DNA from: Maylandia zebra
Taxonomy: Eukaryota; Chordata; Actinopteri; Cichliformes; Cichlidae
Direction: 5' to 3'
Assembly (NCBI RefSeq): GCF_041146795.1
Contig: NC_135186.1
Span: 36,220,867 to 36,284,866 of the forward strand
DNA length: 64,000 nucleotides
Notes under the pieces: generated by a model
The model's input: the letters and a program-made list of their open reading frames with translations, nothing else
Database searches by the model: none
Told to the model about the DNA's origin: nothing
In this document: positions 56,126 through 64,000 of the stretch, piece by piece
Numbering within the stretch: the first letter of the stretch is position 1
How the letters are laid out: every line of letters begins with the position of its first letter
Position numbers and translations under genes: made by a program

Positions 56126-56160
56126 CGGAGCCCGGAGGAACTGAACAGCGTGGGTACGGC
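56120..56160 (+). promoter_or_regulatory. Gag-pol stop-codon readthrough site
   Basis: The gag stop reads TAC TGA CGG. Pol is in the same frame: no stop occurs from 56126 to 60325. UGA followed by CGG is a known leaky context in several readthrough viruses. Gammaretroviruses also join gag and pol by readthrough, usually of UAG with a 3' RNA pseudoknot. The GC-bearing 3' flank could fold, but I did not compute a structure. Confidence 0.75.
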
Positions 56161-59100
56161 AGAACCCATGCTGTCAATGACCGTTGAAGGCACTGAATTG
56201 CCCTTCCTGGTGGATACTGGAGCAACATACTCAACACTGAAAGACACACCAGACAGTGCGACACTCTCCTGTCACACAGTTAATGTGGTAGGCTTTTCCG
56301 GGATTCCAATGACACTGCCATTGACAGATCCAGCATTGACACAGCTGGGAAAACAGACTTTGAAACACCAATATGTGGTGTCCTCACAGGTGCCTGCAAA
56401 TCTCATGGGCAGGGACCTGCTTGTGAAACTGGGAGCCACAATCATGTGCTCACCAGATGGACTGATTGTTACTCTGCCTGGAGGAAAAGAATTCCCGTGT
56501 CTGGGATCACCTTCAAAGACTCAATATCTAGTCCAGAACTCTGAACAACCCACAGCCGAAATCTACTGGGGGAGGCTAGTGGAAGAAGGCATTCTGAGAC
56601 ATTATCAGCTATGGAAACCCTGGATAATGAGCCTGGCCGTCTATTCCCCTCCGCGAGATCCTTTCCACGTTACACTCTTTTATGATAGGGAAGATAACGA
56701 TATCTATCGGGAACAGTTCCAGTCTGATCTTGAGGGACAGACGTGGAATGTGCAAACACATAACATTTATGTTGGACCAGAAGGTGTGGCCGCGGCTGTG
56801 AAATTTACGGATGAACAACTGCCTTGGTACAATGTGGGAGAGGATTCAGCCCCTCACATTACATTGGCGGTCCACGAGGGTCATGGGCTAAGAGATCTGG
56901 GACCAATGGTCAAGCGGGCGCTGGACAACGCATGCTGGCAAAGCACCCAAATTCCAAATGTCTGGTATGCACCAAAATGTAAAATATATCGCATAACTTG
57001 TTTGTCCAACGATGCAGTGATCTTAGAACATAAAGAAATCTCCAGAATACAGGGCAGGGAAAGAATGGATCATCCTGATGCAGTAGCTGAGCTCTCAAAA
57101 TTGCCTGATACTTTGTGGTCCGCAGGGCCCACAGATGTAGGTCTAGCTAACTGTTCGCCTGTCCTGTTCCAGCTGAAGTCTGACACACCAATTAACAGAC
57201 CACAATACAAGCACAAAACTGAAGCAGAAGAAGGTATAGCTGAAACCATTGAAGGACTGTGGAAGGCAGGAGTGCTTGAGCCCTCATGGTCATTTTGGAA
57301 CACACCTATTTTGCCAGTAGAAAAACATGGGACAGGGAAGTACCGTATGGCACATGATTTGAGAGCAATAAATGCCATACTGAGGACTGACACTGTGCCT
57401 GTACCAAATCCCTACACGGCTCTGACCGAAATTACTGGGGACCAAAAGTGGTTCACATGTATTGACCTAGCGAATGCATTCTTTTGTCTCCCACTGCACG
57501 AGTCACTCAGAGACATTTTCTCATTCACATACAGAGGCCGGAAATTTAGGTACACACGCCTACCACAAGGCTTTGCACTCTCACCAGGTATTTTCAATCA
57601 GGTGTTAAAAGAGGCATTGTCCCCATGTCAACTGCCAGAGGGCTGTACATTAATACAGTATGTTGATGATCTTCTTATTGCAGCCCCGTCAGCAGCGGCC
57701 TGTACGGCAGCATCGCTCGTGGTGTTGAACAGATTGGCGGAGTGTGGCTTCAAAGTGAGTAAAGAAAAACTGCAGTTGGTACGGCCAGAGGTAACATTCC
57801 TGGGCCGGGTGATCGCACACAGATCAGTGGGGTTAATGAACACACACAGAGACCAAATTCTGACACATCCAAAACCAAGAACTGTGAAGGAGTTGCTTTC
57901 CTTTCTTGGCTTGACAGGTTACAGCAGGCAGTTCATTCCGAACTATGCGGGTAAAACTGCCCCTTTAAGGGACCTGATCAAGAAAGTTGGTGTCCGAAAT
58001 CTGAAGGCTGAGTTGCCTTGGACGCCGGACACAGAGACAGCGTTCATTTCGCTAAAACAGGATTTGTCAAGAGCCACAGATCTGGCCACTCCTAACTATG
58101 ATGAGGCATTTTATCTTGATGTTTCAGAAACAAAGGGAGTTGTGAATGGTGTGTTGTTTCAGAAAAAAGGGGGAGGTAGGGATGTACTTATGTATGTCAG
58201 CATAAGATTAAATTCAACAGAAGCAAGGCATCCCACATGTACACAACACGCAGCAGGAGTAGCAAAGATAATTCAGAAAACAGCACACATAGTGAGGGAA
58301 CACCCACTGAAAGTGCTTACCACACACAGTGTAGTGGCCTATGTGAACTCACAGGTATTCACAATGACTCCACTGACGCAACAAAGGTTGAGCAAAATTT
58401 TAGAGGCGCCAAATTTGATATTCACACATGAAGGAATAAATATGGCAGACCTAATGGGGTCAGGAGAACCACATGACTGTATTAAGAAAGCCCAGGTTGA
58501 AGGAAAAATCAGGGAAGACCTAAAGGCAGAGCCCATACTTGGAGCTGAGGATTGGTTCACAGATGGATGCTGCCACAGAGATGAAGAAGGATTGAAAGCG
58601 GGCTATGCAGTAGTCTGTAGAGTAGGAACTGAGTTTCAGGTGAAAGAAGCAGGAAAAATTGAGGGACAACAGTCGGCCCAGAGAGCTGAAGTGATAGCCC
58701 TAACTCGAGCCCTGAGGCTGGCTAAAAACATGAGAGTGAACATCTACACTGACTCAGCATATGCGTTTGGAGCAGCTCATGTGGAACTGGCTCAGTGGAA
58801 GAGAGCCGGGTTCAGAACGGCCACTAATGCACCCATCTGTCACAAAAAGGAAATGGAGGAACTGGAAAAGGCCCTGGAGGACCCAGACGAGGTAAGTATT
58901 ATAAAATGCAAAGGCCACTCACAAGCAGACAGTATGGTGGCAAAGGGAAATCAGAAAGCTGATGAAGCCGCAAAGGAAGCAGCGGGCTACAAAGGACAGA
59001 GACAAATGGTGCAGGTAACCCCAGAAGAGGAGGTTAGCACTAACAGCATGGAAGAAGTTAGACAGGCTCAGGAGGAGACATCCCCAGAGGAAAAGGGGGT

Positions 59101-60328
59101 GTGGGAAAACAAAGGAGCCTGGCAAGATGGCGGTTTGTGGAGGGGGCCAGATGGGCGTCCCGCTTTAACGGCCAAAATGGCGGAACAAAAGGTGAATGAG
59201 GCTCACGGGCTTGGTCACGTGGGAGTGAAACAGATGGAGAGAAATTTGTGCCGATGGTGGCATCCTGATTTGAGAAGGATGATACTAGAAAAGGCCAGAA
59301 CGTGCCTAATTTGTGGGGCACACAATCCAAAGCCAGCAGTAAAACCTGAGGCTGGTAAGTTTCTCATGCCAGAAAGGCCAGGAGAGGAGGTCGTGATTGA
59401 TTATACCGACATGATTGATACAGGCCCAGGTGGGGTGAGGTATTTGTTGGTGTGTGTGGATGTTCTGACTGGATGGCCCGAAGCATGGGCGACCAAACGT
59501 GAAGACGCGAAAAGTGTGATTAAGTGCTTAATCAATCATTACATTCCAAGGCATGGGTTTCCCAAGAGAATTAGATCAGATAATGGTACTCACTTCAAGA
59601 ACAAAGATTTGCAAGAGGTAGAGAGGATGTTGGGAGTGCAACATAAGTTCGGGACGGTCTATCATCCTCAATCTCAAGGAAAAGTAGAGAGGATGAACCT
59701 AAATTTGAAAAACAAGTTGGCTAAAATCTGTGCGCAGACAGGGCTAAATTGGGTCGCAGCCCTGCCCATTGCTTTGATGACCATAAGATGTTCTGTTAAC
59801 CAATCCACAGGTTTCACCCCTTATGAGCTGCTGACTGGGAGACAGTTTCCAGCACCCTGGACAGTGGTCCCGGTGGAGCAGCCCAGGACAAGCAACAGGT
59901 CTCATGCAGAATATTTTAATGAGTTGAAGGCTCTTGTGTCCAGCTTTACAAAACAGGTCACTTGTGAGAGACCCACGGGGAACGGAGAGGTCCCGGACGC
60001 AAAGGCAGTGTGGCTAAAGGTCATTAAGCGAAAGTGGAAGGAGCCCCGCTGGACTGGTCCGTATGAGGTGACCGCCCGGACGGCTACAGCAGTCCAGCTG
60101 AAAGGGAAAGGCGACACCTGGTACCACTGGTCGCAGTGTGCACCCGCACACGAGAGCTTGGTGGAGGAAAATTCGTCTTCAAGGAACGCAGGTGTCAAGG
60201 AACAGAGGCAGAATAAACCTCTTCACCTGTGTAACGGGCCGACCAGTAGTCCACCTGGAAGGCCGAAGAAAGAAGAGCAGCCTAGGAGGAGATCGCCGCG
60301 CCTACAGAAAGGAGTGGTAACAAATTGA
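56126..60328 (+). CDS. pol: Pro-Pol polyprotein: protease, 2H-like domain, RT, RNase H, integrase
   Basis: Residues below are counted from codon 56150. Protease: LVDTGATYS with D22-T-G, and LMGRDLL (85-91). A 2H phosphoesterase-like segment (about 150-295) follows. RT: LPQGF at 471, catalytic YVDDLL at 504-509. RNase H: D805, E847, D868 and D938 in the usual contexts. Integrase: H1019, H1023, C1052, C1055 (HHCC), then D1084, D1144 and E1180 with exact 35-residue spacing, and a GPY-type end (WTGPYEV). Stop at 60326-60328. All catalytic residues are present and no frame break is seen. The protein is made as a readthrough product of gag and matures into enzymes that copy and integrate the genome. 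Confidence 0.93.
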   Translation, partial: RSPEELNSVGTAEPMLSMTVEGTELPFLVDTGATYSTLKDTPDSATLSCHTVNVVGFSGIPMTLPLTDPALTQLGKQTLKHQYVVSSQVPANLMGRDLLVKLGATIMCSPDGLIVTLPGGKEFPCLGSPSKTQYLVQNSEQPTAEIYWGRLVEEGILRHYQLWKPWIMSLAVYSPPRDPFHVTLFYDREDNDIYREQFQSDLEGQTWNVQTHNIYVGPEGVAAAVKFTDEQLPWYNVGEDSAPHITLAVHEGHGLRDLGPMVKRALDNACWQSTQIPNVWYAPKCKIYRITCLSNDAVILEHKEISRIQGRERMDHPDAVAELSKLPDTLWSAGPTDVGLANCSPVLFQLKSDTPINRPQYKHKTEAEEGIAETIEGLWKAGVLEPSWSFWNTPILPVEKHGTGKYRMAHDLRAINAILRTDTVPVPNPYTALTEITGDQKWFTCIDLANAFFCLPLHESLRDIFSFTYRGRKFRYTRLPQGFALSPGIFNQVLKEALSPCQLPEGCTLIQYVDDLLIAAPSAAACTAASLVVLNRLAECGFKVSKEKLQLVRPEVTFLGRVIAHRSVGLMNTHRDQILTHPKPRTVKELLSFLGLTGYSRQFIPNYAGKTAPLRDLIKKVGVRNLKAELPWTPDTETAFISLKQDLSRATDLATPNYDEAFYLDVSETKGVVNGVLFQKKGGGRDVLMYVSIRLNSTEARHPTCTQHAAGVAKIIQKTAHIVREHPLKVLTTHSVVAYVNSQVFTMTPLTQQRLSKILEAPNLIFTHEGINMADLMGSGEPHDCIKKAQVEGKIREDLKAEPILGAEDWFTDGCCHRDEEGLKAGYAVVCRVGTEFQVKEAGKIEGQQSAQRAEVIALTRALRLAKNMRVNIYTDSAYAFGAAHVELAQWKRAGFRTATNAPICHKKEMEELEKALEDPDEVSIIKCKGHSQADSMVAKGNQKADEAAKEAAGYKGQRQMVQVTPEEEVSTNSMEEVRQAQEETSPEEKGVWENKGAWQDGGLWRGPDGRPALTAKMAEQKVNEAHGLGHVGVKQMERNLCRWWHPDLRRMILEKARTCLICGAHNPKPAVKPEAGKFLMPERPGEEVVIDYTDMIDTGPGGVRYLLVCVDVLTGWPEAWATKREDAKSVIKCLINHYIPRHGFPKRIRSDNGTHFKNKDLQEVERMLGVQHKFGTVYHPQSQGKVERMNLNLKNKLAKICAQTGLNWVAALPIALMTIRCSVNQSTGFTPYELLTGRQFPAPWTVVPVEQPRTSNRSHAEYFNELKALVSSFTKQVTCERPTGNGEVPDAKAVWLKVIKRKWKEPRWTGPYEVTARTATAVQLKGKGDTWYHWSQCAPAHESLVEENSSSRNAGVKEQRQNKPLHLCNGPTSSPPGRPKKEEQPRRRSPRLQKGVVTN
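56600..57034 (+). other. 2H phosphoesterase-like domain inside pol
   Basis: Between protease and RT lies a segment of about 145 residues found in no standard retroviral pol. It has two H-x-T motifs: FHVTLFYD (H173, T175; codon at 56666) and PHITLAVHEG (H236, T238; codon at 56855), 63 residues apart, each in a beta-strand-like hydrophobic setting. Helical MVKRALDN follows, then strand-like KIYRITCL. Paired H-x-[T/S] is the catalytic signature of 2H phosphoesterases (LigT-like, AKAP7-like), which cleave 2',5'- or cyclic phosphodiester bonds. Function is inferred from motif and spacing only. Confidence 0.6.
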
Positions 60329-60399
60329 GAGTTTGAAAAGGGGTGGTTTAAATAAAAAGAGTAAAAAAGGGAAAGTGGAAGGGGCTTGCTCTGTCAATT

Positions 60400-60576
60400 A
60401 TGTTGTCTCTATCTGTATTGGTGGGTATTTTGATGACCTGTGGTTGTTGTCTCATTCCTTGTGCCCGAAGGTTGGTAGAGAAAGTGATTGTAAAGGCAGT
60501 GGACCCTGGGGCGGTGGCCCCTATGTCCATGATGCCGATGATGGATCTGGAAGTAGTCGAGTGGACTGAGGAGTGA
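60400..60576 (+). pseudogene. Env remnant: membrane anchor and cytoplasmic tail
   Basis: A 58-codon frame starts at ATG 60400 and encodes a hydrophobic span LSLSVLVGILMTCGCCLIPC, then basic ARRLVEKVIVKA and a tail ending EVVEWTEE. The span followed by CGCC and basic residues matches the end of gammaretrovirus-type transmembrane Env. The frame is open for about 16 codons upstream and then stops. The surface subunit and the fusion-active ectodomain are absent, so the element cannot make an envelope. Confidence 0.75.
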
Positions 60577-60609
60577 ACAACAACCTGTGTATCGACCTCT
60601 GGTGTGCCA

Positions 60610-60626
60610 GAGGTCGAAAGGGGGAT
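60610..60626 (+). promoter_or_regulatory. Polypurine tract
   Basis: gaggtcgaaagggggat ends directly at the 3' LTR start. The purine run primes plus-strand DNA synthesis. Confidence 0.8.
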
Positions 60627-61503
60627 TGTGGGGATGAACAGAAAAGTATTTTACCAGCATAATATAATCTGCAGTATGATCATTGCTTTAACAATGTAAC
60701 AGATAGCTTTAAGATGGCCTTAAGATGTTTATGATGATATTAACTTTATATCTCAGGTGCAGTTATAACTATTTTATACATATTGCATATCTGTGCTTAT
60801 TTGAGTTGATGTTCAGGTTCTTTAAAGGTTTTAAGCCTCACTGACGTGACTGTTCAGGTGATACATGCTGAGGGAAAACTAGAACATAGAAGGAATTGCA
60901 ATACATGCTTACAAAACACTTATATCAGGTCATTTTATATTAAGGTTTTAGTAGAGGTTCTTGGTTAAAACATTTATTTGGTAGAAGACATACACATAGT
61001 CTCAGTGAGCTTCTGGTCTAGTGAAAGGTCAGAAGTGCAACAGGTGAATTGAGAAAGAGCATTTGAGGACGAGACACAGACAGTAGGAGGTGAAGAGGTG
61101 ACACAAAGAGCATGTGAGGTCAACACGTACACACACATTAGTTAAGATTTATTTAGAGGAGAGATTAGTTAGGTCTAGACGAGAAAGAGGAACAATTCAT
61201 TTTAAGATAAGAACGGAAAGTACCAAGCCATGAAAATAGAAGATGATTTTCTGGGTGAAAAGTCATGATGATGTTGATCTGATCTATGTATAAAATGTAC
61301 CGGTGACGCATGAAGGGGCGTCAGTAAACAAACCCTGATGTTATAAAATAATTGTTTGTGCCTTAGTAAGTTGAAGATCAATTGCTGTTTTCAGTGATCT
61401 TCCCACGTGTGAATTAAAATCTTCGTTTGACTTCACCCGGCCGGACCAGTGTGGTTATTTTTCGATCACCTCTTGTACCCTTTCTCAACTTTTGAATCTT
61501 AAC

Positions 61504-61504
<1 letters not shown>
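60627..61504 (+). repeat. 3' LTR of the retrovirus
   Basis: 878 bp; I saw no difference from the 5' LTR when comparing line by line. TATAAAA is at 61289-61295 and ATTAAA at 61413-61418. It is followed immediately by the right TA array. Confidence 0.93.

Positions 61505-61554
<50 letters not shown>
61505..61554. repeat. (TA)n microsatellite, right of the retrovirus
   Basis: About 50 bases of TA, the continuation of the array at 50521-50594, leading directly into the Dong/Rex6-type fragment. Confidence 0.93.
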
Positions 61555-61559
<5 letters not shown>

Positions 61560-62962
61560 CCAAGAGTGAACGAGACATCGATTCACTGATCCACACTACC
61601 AGGCTATACAGCAATGACATTGGAATGTCGTTCGGACTGGAGAAGTGTAGTCGGATGGTAACAAAGAGAGGGAAGGTAGTCAGAACAGAGGGGATTGAAC
61701 TACCAGAAGGCAACATTGCAGACATAGAGGACAGTTACAAGTACCTGGGGATCCCGCAGGCAAATGGGAACCATGAAGAGGCCGCTAGAAAGGCTGCAAC
61801 CACCAAGTACCTGCAGAGGGTCAGGCAAGTCCTGAGGAGTCAGCTGAATGGTAAGAACAAGATCCGGGCCATCAACACATACGCCCTGCCCGTGATCAGG
61901 TACCCTGCTGGGGTAATAAGCTGGCCAAAGGAGGAGATAGAAGCCACTGACATAAAGACAAGAAAGCTCCTGACCATGCATGGAGGGTTTCACCCCAAGT
62001 CCAGCACCCTGAGGCTGTATGCTAAGCGGAAGGAAGGGGGCCGGGGACTGGTGAGTGTCAGCACCACAGTCCAGGATGAGACAAGGAACATCCAAGAATA
62101 CATTGGGAAGATGGCCCCAACTGACCGAGTGCTCAGTGAATACCTCAGGCAGCAGAAACCCAAGAAAGAGGAGGGAGACGAGGAACCATCATGGAAGGAC
62201 AGGCCCCTGCACGGTATGTACCACCGGCAGATAGAGGAGGTGGCTGATATCCAGAAATCCTACCAGTGGCTGGACAAAGCTGGACTGAAAGACAGCACAG
62301 AGGCACTAATCATGGCAGCACAAGAACAAGCTCTGAGTACAAGATCCATAGAGGCTGGGGTCTATCACACCAGGCAAGACCCCAGGTGCAGGCTGTGTAA
62401 AGATGCCCCAGAGACTATCCAGCACATAACAGCAGGGTGCAAGATGCTAGCAGGCAAGGCATACATGGAACGCCATAACCAAGTGGCCGGCATAGTGTAC
62501 AGGAACATCTGTGCCGAGTATAACCTAGAAGTCCCGAGGTCAAAATGGGAGATGCCCCCAAGGGTGGTGGAGAATGACCGAGCTAAGATCCTGTGGGACT
62601 TCCAGATACAGACGGACAAAATGGTGGTGGCTAACCAACCGGACATAGTGGTGGTAGACAAACAGAAGAAGACGGCCGTAGTGATCGATGTAGCGGTTCC
62701 CAATGACAGCAATATCAGGAAGAAGGAACACGAGAAGCTGGAGAAATACCAAGGGCTCAGAGAAGAGCTCGAGAGGATGTGGAGGGTGAAGGTAACGGTG
62801 GTCCCCGTGGTAATCGGAGCACTAGGTGCGGTGACTCCCAAGCTAGGCGAGTGGCTCCAGCAGATCCCGGGAATAACATCGGAGATCTCTGTCCAGAAGA
62901 GCGCAGTCCTGGGAACAGCTAAGATACTGCGCAGGACCCTCAAGCTCCCAGGCCTCTGGTAG
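61553..62962 (+). pseudogene. Dong/Rex6-type RT C-terminus with restriction-like endonuclease
   Basis: 469 codons read from an incidental ATG in the TA array. It starts YAKSERDIDSLIHTTRLYSN, the segment that normally follows the YMDD-type box, so palm and fingers are lost. It then has EDSYKYLGI, a zinc knuckle CRLCKDAPETIQHITAGC (near 62390-62441), and a restriction-like nuclease core PDIVVVDKQKKTAVVIDVAV, where PD and a later D are spaced as in R2/R4-type enzymes. It ends TLKLPGLW. The part present is open and well preserved, but without the RT core it is dead. Confidence 0.8.
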
Positions 62963-63164
62963 AGGACCCGAGCTTGAAGGATAAACCGCCCGCAGGGGCG
63001 TGCTGGGTGTTAATTATATATAATTGTAGGCTGTGTATCCTTGAGGTGTTAATGGGGTTATTGAAAATGTGTATATGTGCGTATGTGTGTATATACGTAT
63101 GTATGGATAGATAGAAACATATATGTGTATATATTTAAAAAATAAAAAATAAAAATTACACATA
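61553..63164 (+). mobile_element. Dong/Rex6-type LINE, 5'-truncated
   Basis: The fragment begins immediately after the RT catalytic box and runs to the C-terminal stop at 62962, followed by a 3' UTR of about 200 bases (ccgcaggggcgtgctgggtg, then AT-rich with an A-rich end). It lies in a TA-rich stretch. Bombyx Dong elements are known to prefer simple AT-rich repeats such as TAA. A similar preference here would explain the site but is not shown. Confidence 0.75.
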
Positions 63165-63404
63165 ACACTGTAATTGCAAGGAGGTATTTCTGTAGTCTAT
63201 TGATACTAGATAGTGGAAAAGGGGTGGGATTAAATAAGCTTATGCTTCTTCCTGCTCCTTTTTGAACATGGACGTTATTTGGAGTTGTGGTTGCTCGTTT
63301 TCCTTTTGTTTGCTTTGTTCATTTGTCTCTTTTAATTCTATTTTTTTTATACTTTTTCAACATGTTCAAAATAAAGATTCAATCAATCAATCAATCAATC
63401 AAAG
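63165..63404 (+). repeat. LINE 3' UTR with AATC tandem tail (probable end of LINE-A)
   Basis: ggaaaaggggtgggattaaa, taagcttatgcttcttcctg, and ttcaaaataaagattcaatc followed by AATC repeats (about 63379-63402). I associate this UTR with the fish LINE type of LINE-A. If that is right it completes the nest. Confidence 0.5.
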
Positions 63405-63422
63405 TGTGGATTTGGTGCTTTA

Positions 63423-64000
63423 TTAAAATGCAGCTGAGAATAGGTGAGTCTTCAACCTGGATTTAAATAAACTGAGTGTTTCAGCTGATCTGAGGCTTTC
63501 TGGGAGTTTGTTCCAGATATAAGGAGAATAAAAGCTGAATGCAGCTTCTCCGTGTCTGGTTCTGACTCTGGGAACTGATAAAAGACCAGATCCAGATGAC
63601 CTGAGGGATCTGGAAGGTTCATACTGGGTCAGGAGGTCACTGATGTATTTTGGTCCTAAACCATTCAGAGCTTTATAGACCAGCATCAGAACTTTAAAGT
63701 CTATCCTCTGACGGACAGGCAGCCAGTGTAAAGACCTCAGAGCTGGACTGATGTGGTCCACTTTTTTGGTCTTAGTGAGGACTCGAGCAGCAGAGTTCTG
63801 AATGAGCTGTCTGATGGATTTTTTAGGTAGACCTGTAAAGATGCTGTTACAGTAATCAAGCCTACTAAAGATGAATGCATGGACTAGTTTTTCCAGGTCC
63901 TGTTGAGACATCAGATCTTTTATCCTTGAAATATTCTTGAGGTGATAGTAAGCTGATTTTGTTATTGTCTTAATGTGTTTTTCTAAGTTTAGGTCTGCAT
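63423..64000 (-). pseudogene. L2-type LINE RT C-terminus, continuing past the right edge
   Basis: Minus-strand frame from the window edge to the stop at 63423, with no internal stop. Motifs: LVHAFIFSRLDYCNSIFTGL, QNSAARVLT, ALRSLHWLPVRQRIDFKV, NGLGPKYISDLL, ending SLFKSRLKTHLFSAAF. It is the C-terminal part of an L2-type RT protein. Catalytic motifs would lie to the right of the window. A short TGAT-type tail region lies just beyond the stop, shared with the neighbouring AATC run. Confidence 0.75.

Larger units (their letters stand above)
50595..61504 (+). mobile_element. Endogenous retrovirus (gamma/epsilon-like), env-deleted, with intact gag-pol
   Basis: This 10,910-bp provirus is LTR - long leader - gag - UGA - pro/pol - env remnant - LTR. 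The LTRs (50595-51472 and 60627-61504) are both 878 bp and appear identical base for base. Gag and pol are uninterrupted. The MLV-like RT wording, the integrase GPY segment, the in-frame readthrough arrangement and the single CCHC knuckle in Gag place it with gammaretrovirus- or epsilonretrovirus-like elements of fish. Env is missing apart from its anchor and tail. A recent origin and spread without an envelope are likely. Confidence 0.95.
44283..63404 (+). mobile_element. LINE-A (L2/CR1/jockey-type), split by three later elements
   Basis: Pieces of one + strand LINE are recognisable at 44283-44829 (endonuclease start), 48060-50520 (endonuclease end, RT, C-terminus) and about 63165-63404 (3' UTR with an AATC tandem tail). 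Between them lie an L2-type LINE on the minus strand, the endogenous retrovirus with its flanking TA repeats, and a Dong/Rex6-type fragment. The first junction is supported by the protein frame and an imperfect 14-15-bp duplication. The last two are inferred, because the UTR wording at 63200 (gtgggattaaataagcttat) is what I would expect downstream of this ORF. Confidence 0.6.

Noticed and set aside
55371-56264. Long minus-strand ORFs opposite gag
   Set aside because: They have no family likeness and mirror the purine-rich gag coding strand.
60333-60569. 78-codon ORF after pol in another frame
   Set aside because: The overlapping frame from 60400 encodes the Env anchor and tail, a recognisable protein end. 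This one resembles nothing.
1-64000. CRISPR arrays, bacterial operons, rRNA or free tRNA genes
   Set aside because: The window is vertebrate DNA. No direct-repeat spacer arrays were seen, and the only tRNA-like sequence is the SINE head at 33195.

Overview
This is a eukaryotic, almost certainly teleost fish, window. Spliced vertebrate exons sit in AT-rich DNA full of fish-type transposable elements: Rex3/RTE, L2/CR1-type, L1/Tx1-type and Dong/Rex6-type LINEs, a Penelope-like element, Tc1-like and hAT-like DNA elements, gypsy LTRs and tRNA-derived SINEs. The luteinizing-hormone beta exon has a percomorph-type C-terminus. A cichlid or close relative is my best guess, but the sequence alone does not prove it.

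Layout, 1-16 kb: the 3' end of a Penelope-like element; the last two exons of a kelch gene (KLHL10-like, + strand, stop at 1351); converging on it, the terminal exon of lhb (- strand); remains of an old endogenous retrovirus (about 5.05-6.2 kb); a lone SH3 exon resembling FCHSD proteins (7818-7901, -); a Tc1-like transposon with a broken transposase (9111-10978); and a lone ARL6IP6-like exon (15629-15773, -). Partner exons for the last three genes were not recognisable nearby.

17-33 kb: two solo LTRs of one family, each with its own perfect 5-bp target duplication; between them a Rex3 element with an open 961-codon frame and a 13-bp target duplication; an L1-type LINE (- strand) interrupted by one of those LTRs and by a SINE whose tail resembles Rex3; then a Dong/Rex6-type relic, microsatellites, a gypsy solo LTR, a hAT relic and a SINE inside an older LTR.

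33.7-38.1 kb: eleven exons (+) of a cysteine-rich, threonine-rich extracellular protein resembling the N-terminus of subfamily F adhesion GPCRs. It has an internally duplicated exon pair, a decayed third copy and a 42-bp mucin-like repeat. No seven-transmembrane exons are visible.

38-64 kb: a nest of elements. One LINE (called LINE-A here) runs from about 44.28 kb to 63.40 kb but is split by an L2-type LINE (44.83-48.06 kb, -), by an endogenous retrovirus (50,595-61,504) and by a 5'-truncated Dong/Rex6-type LINE (61.55-63.0 kb).

The retrovirus is the highlight. Its two 878-bp LTRs look identical, gag and pol are open, and they share one frame separated by a single UGA followed by CGG, which suggests stop-codon readthrough. 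Env is deleted except for its membrane anchor and tail. A 98-codon ORF lies in the long leader. Between protease and reverse transcriptase, Pol carries a segment with two H-x-T motifs, the signature of 2H phosphoesterases. I know of no standard retroviral pol architecture that contains this domain; I could not search for precedents.
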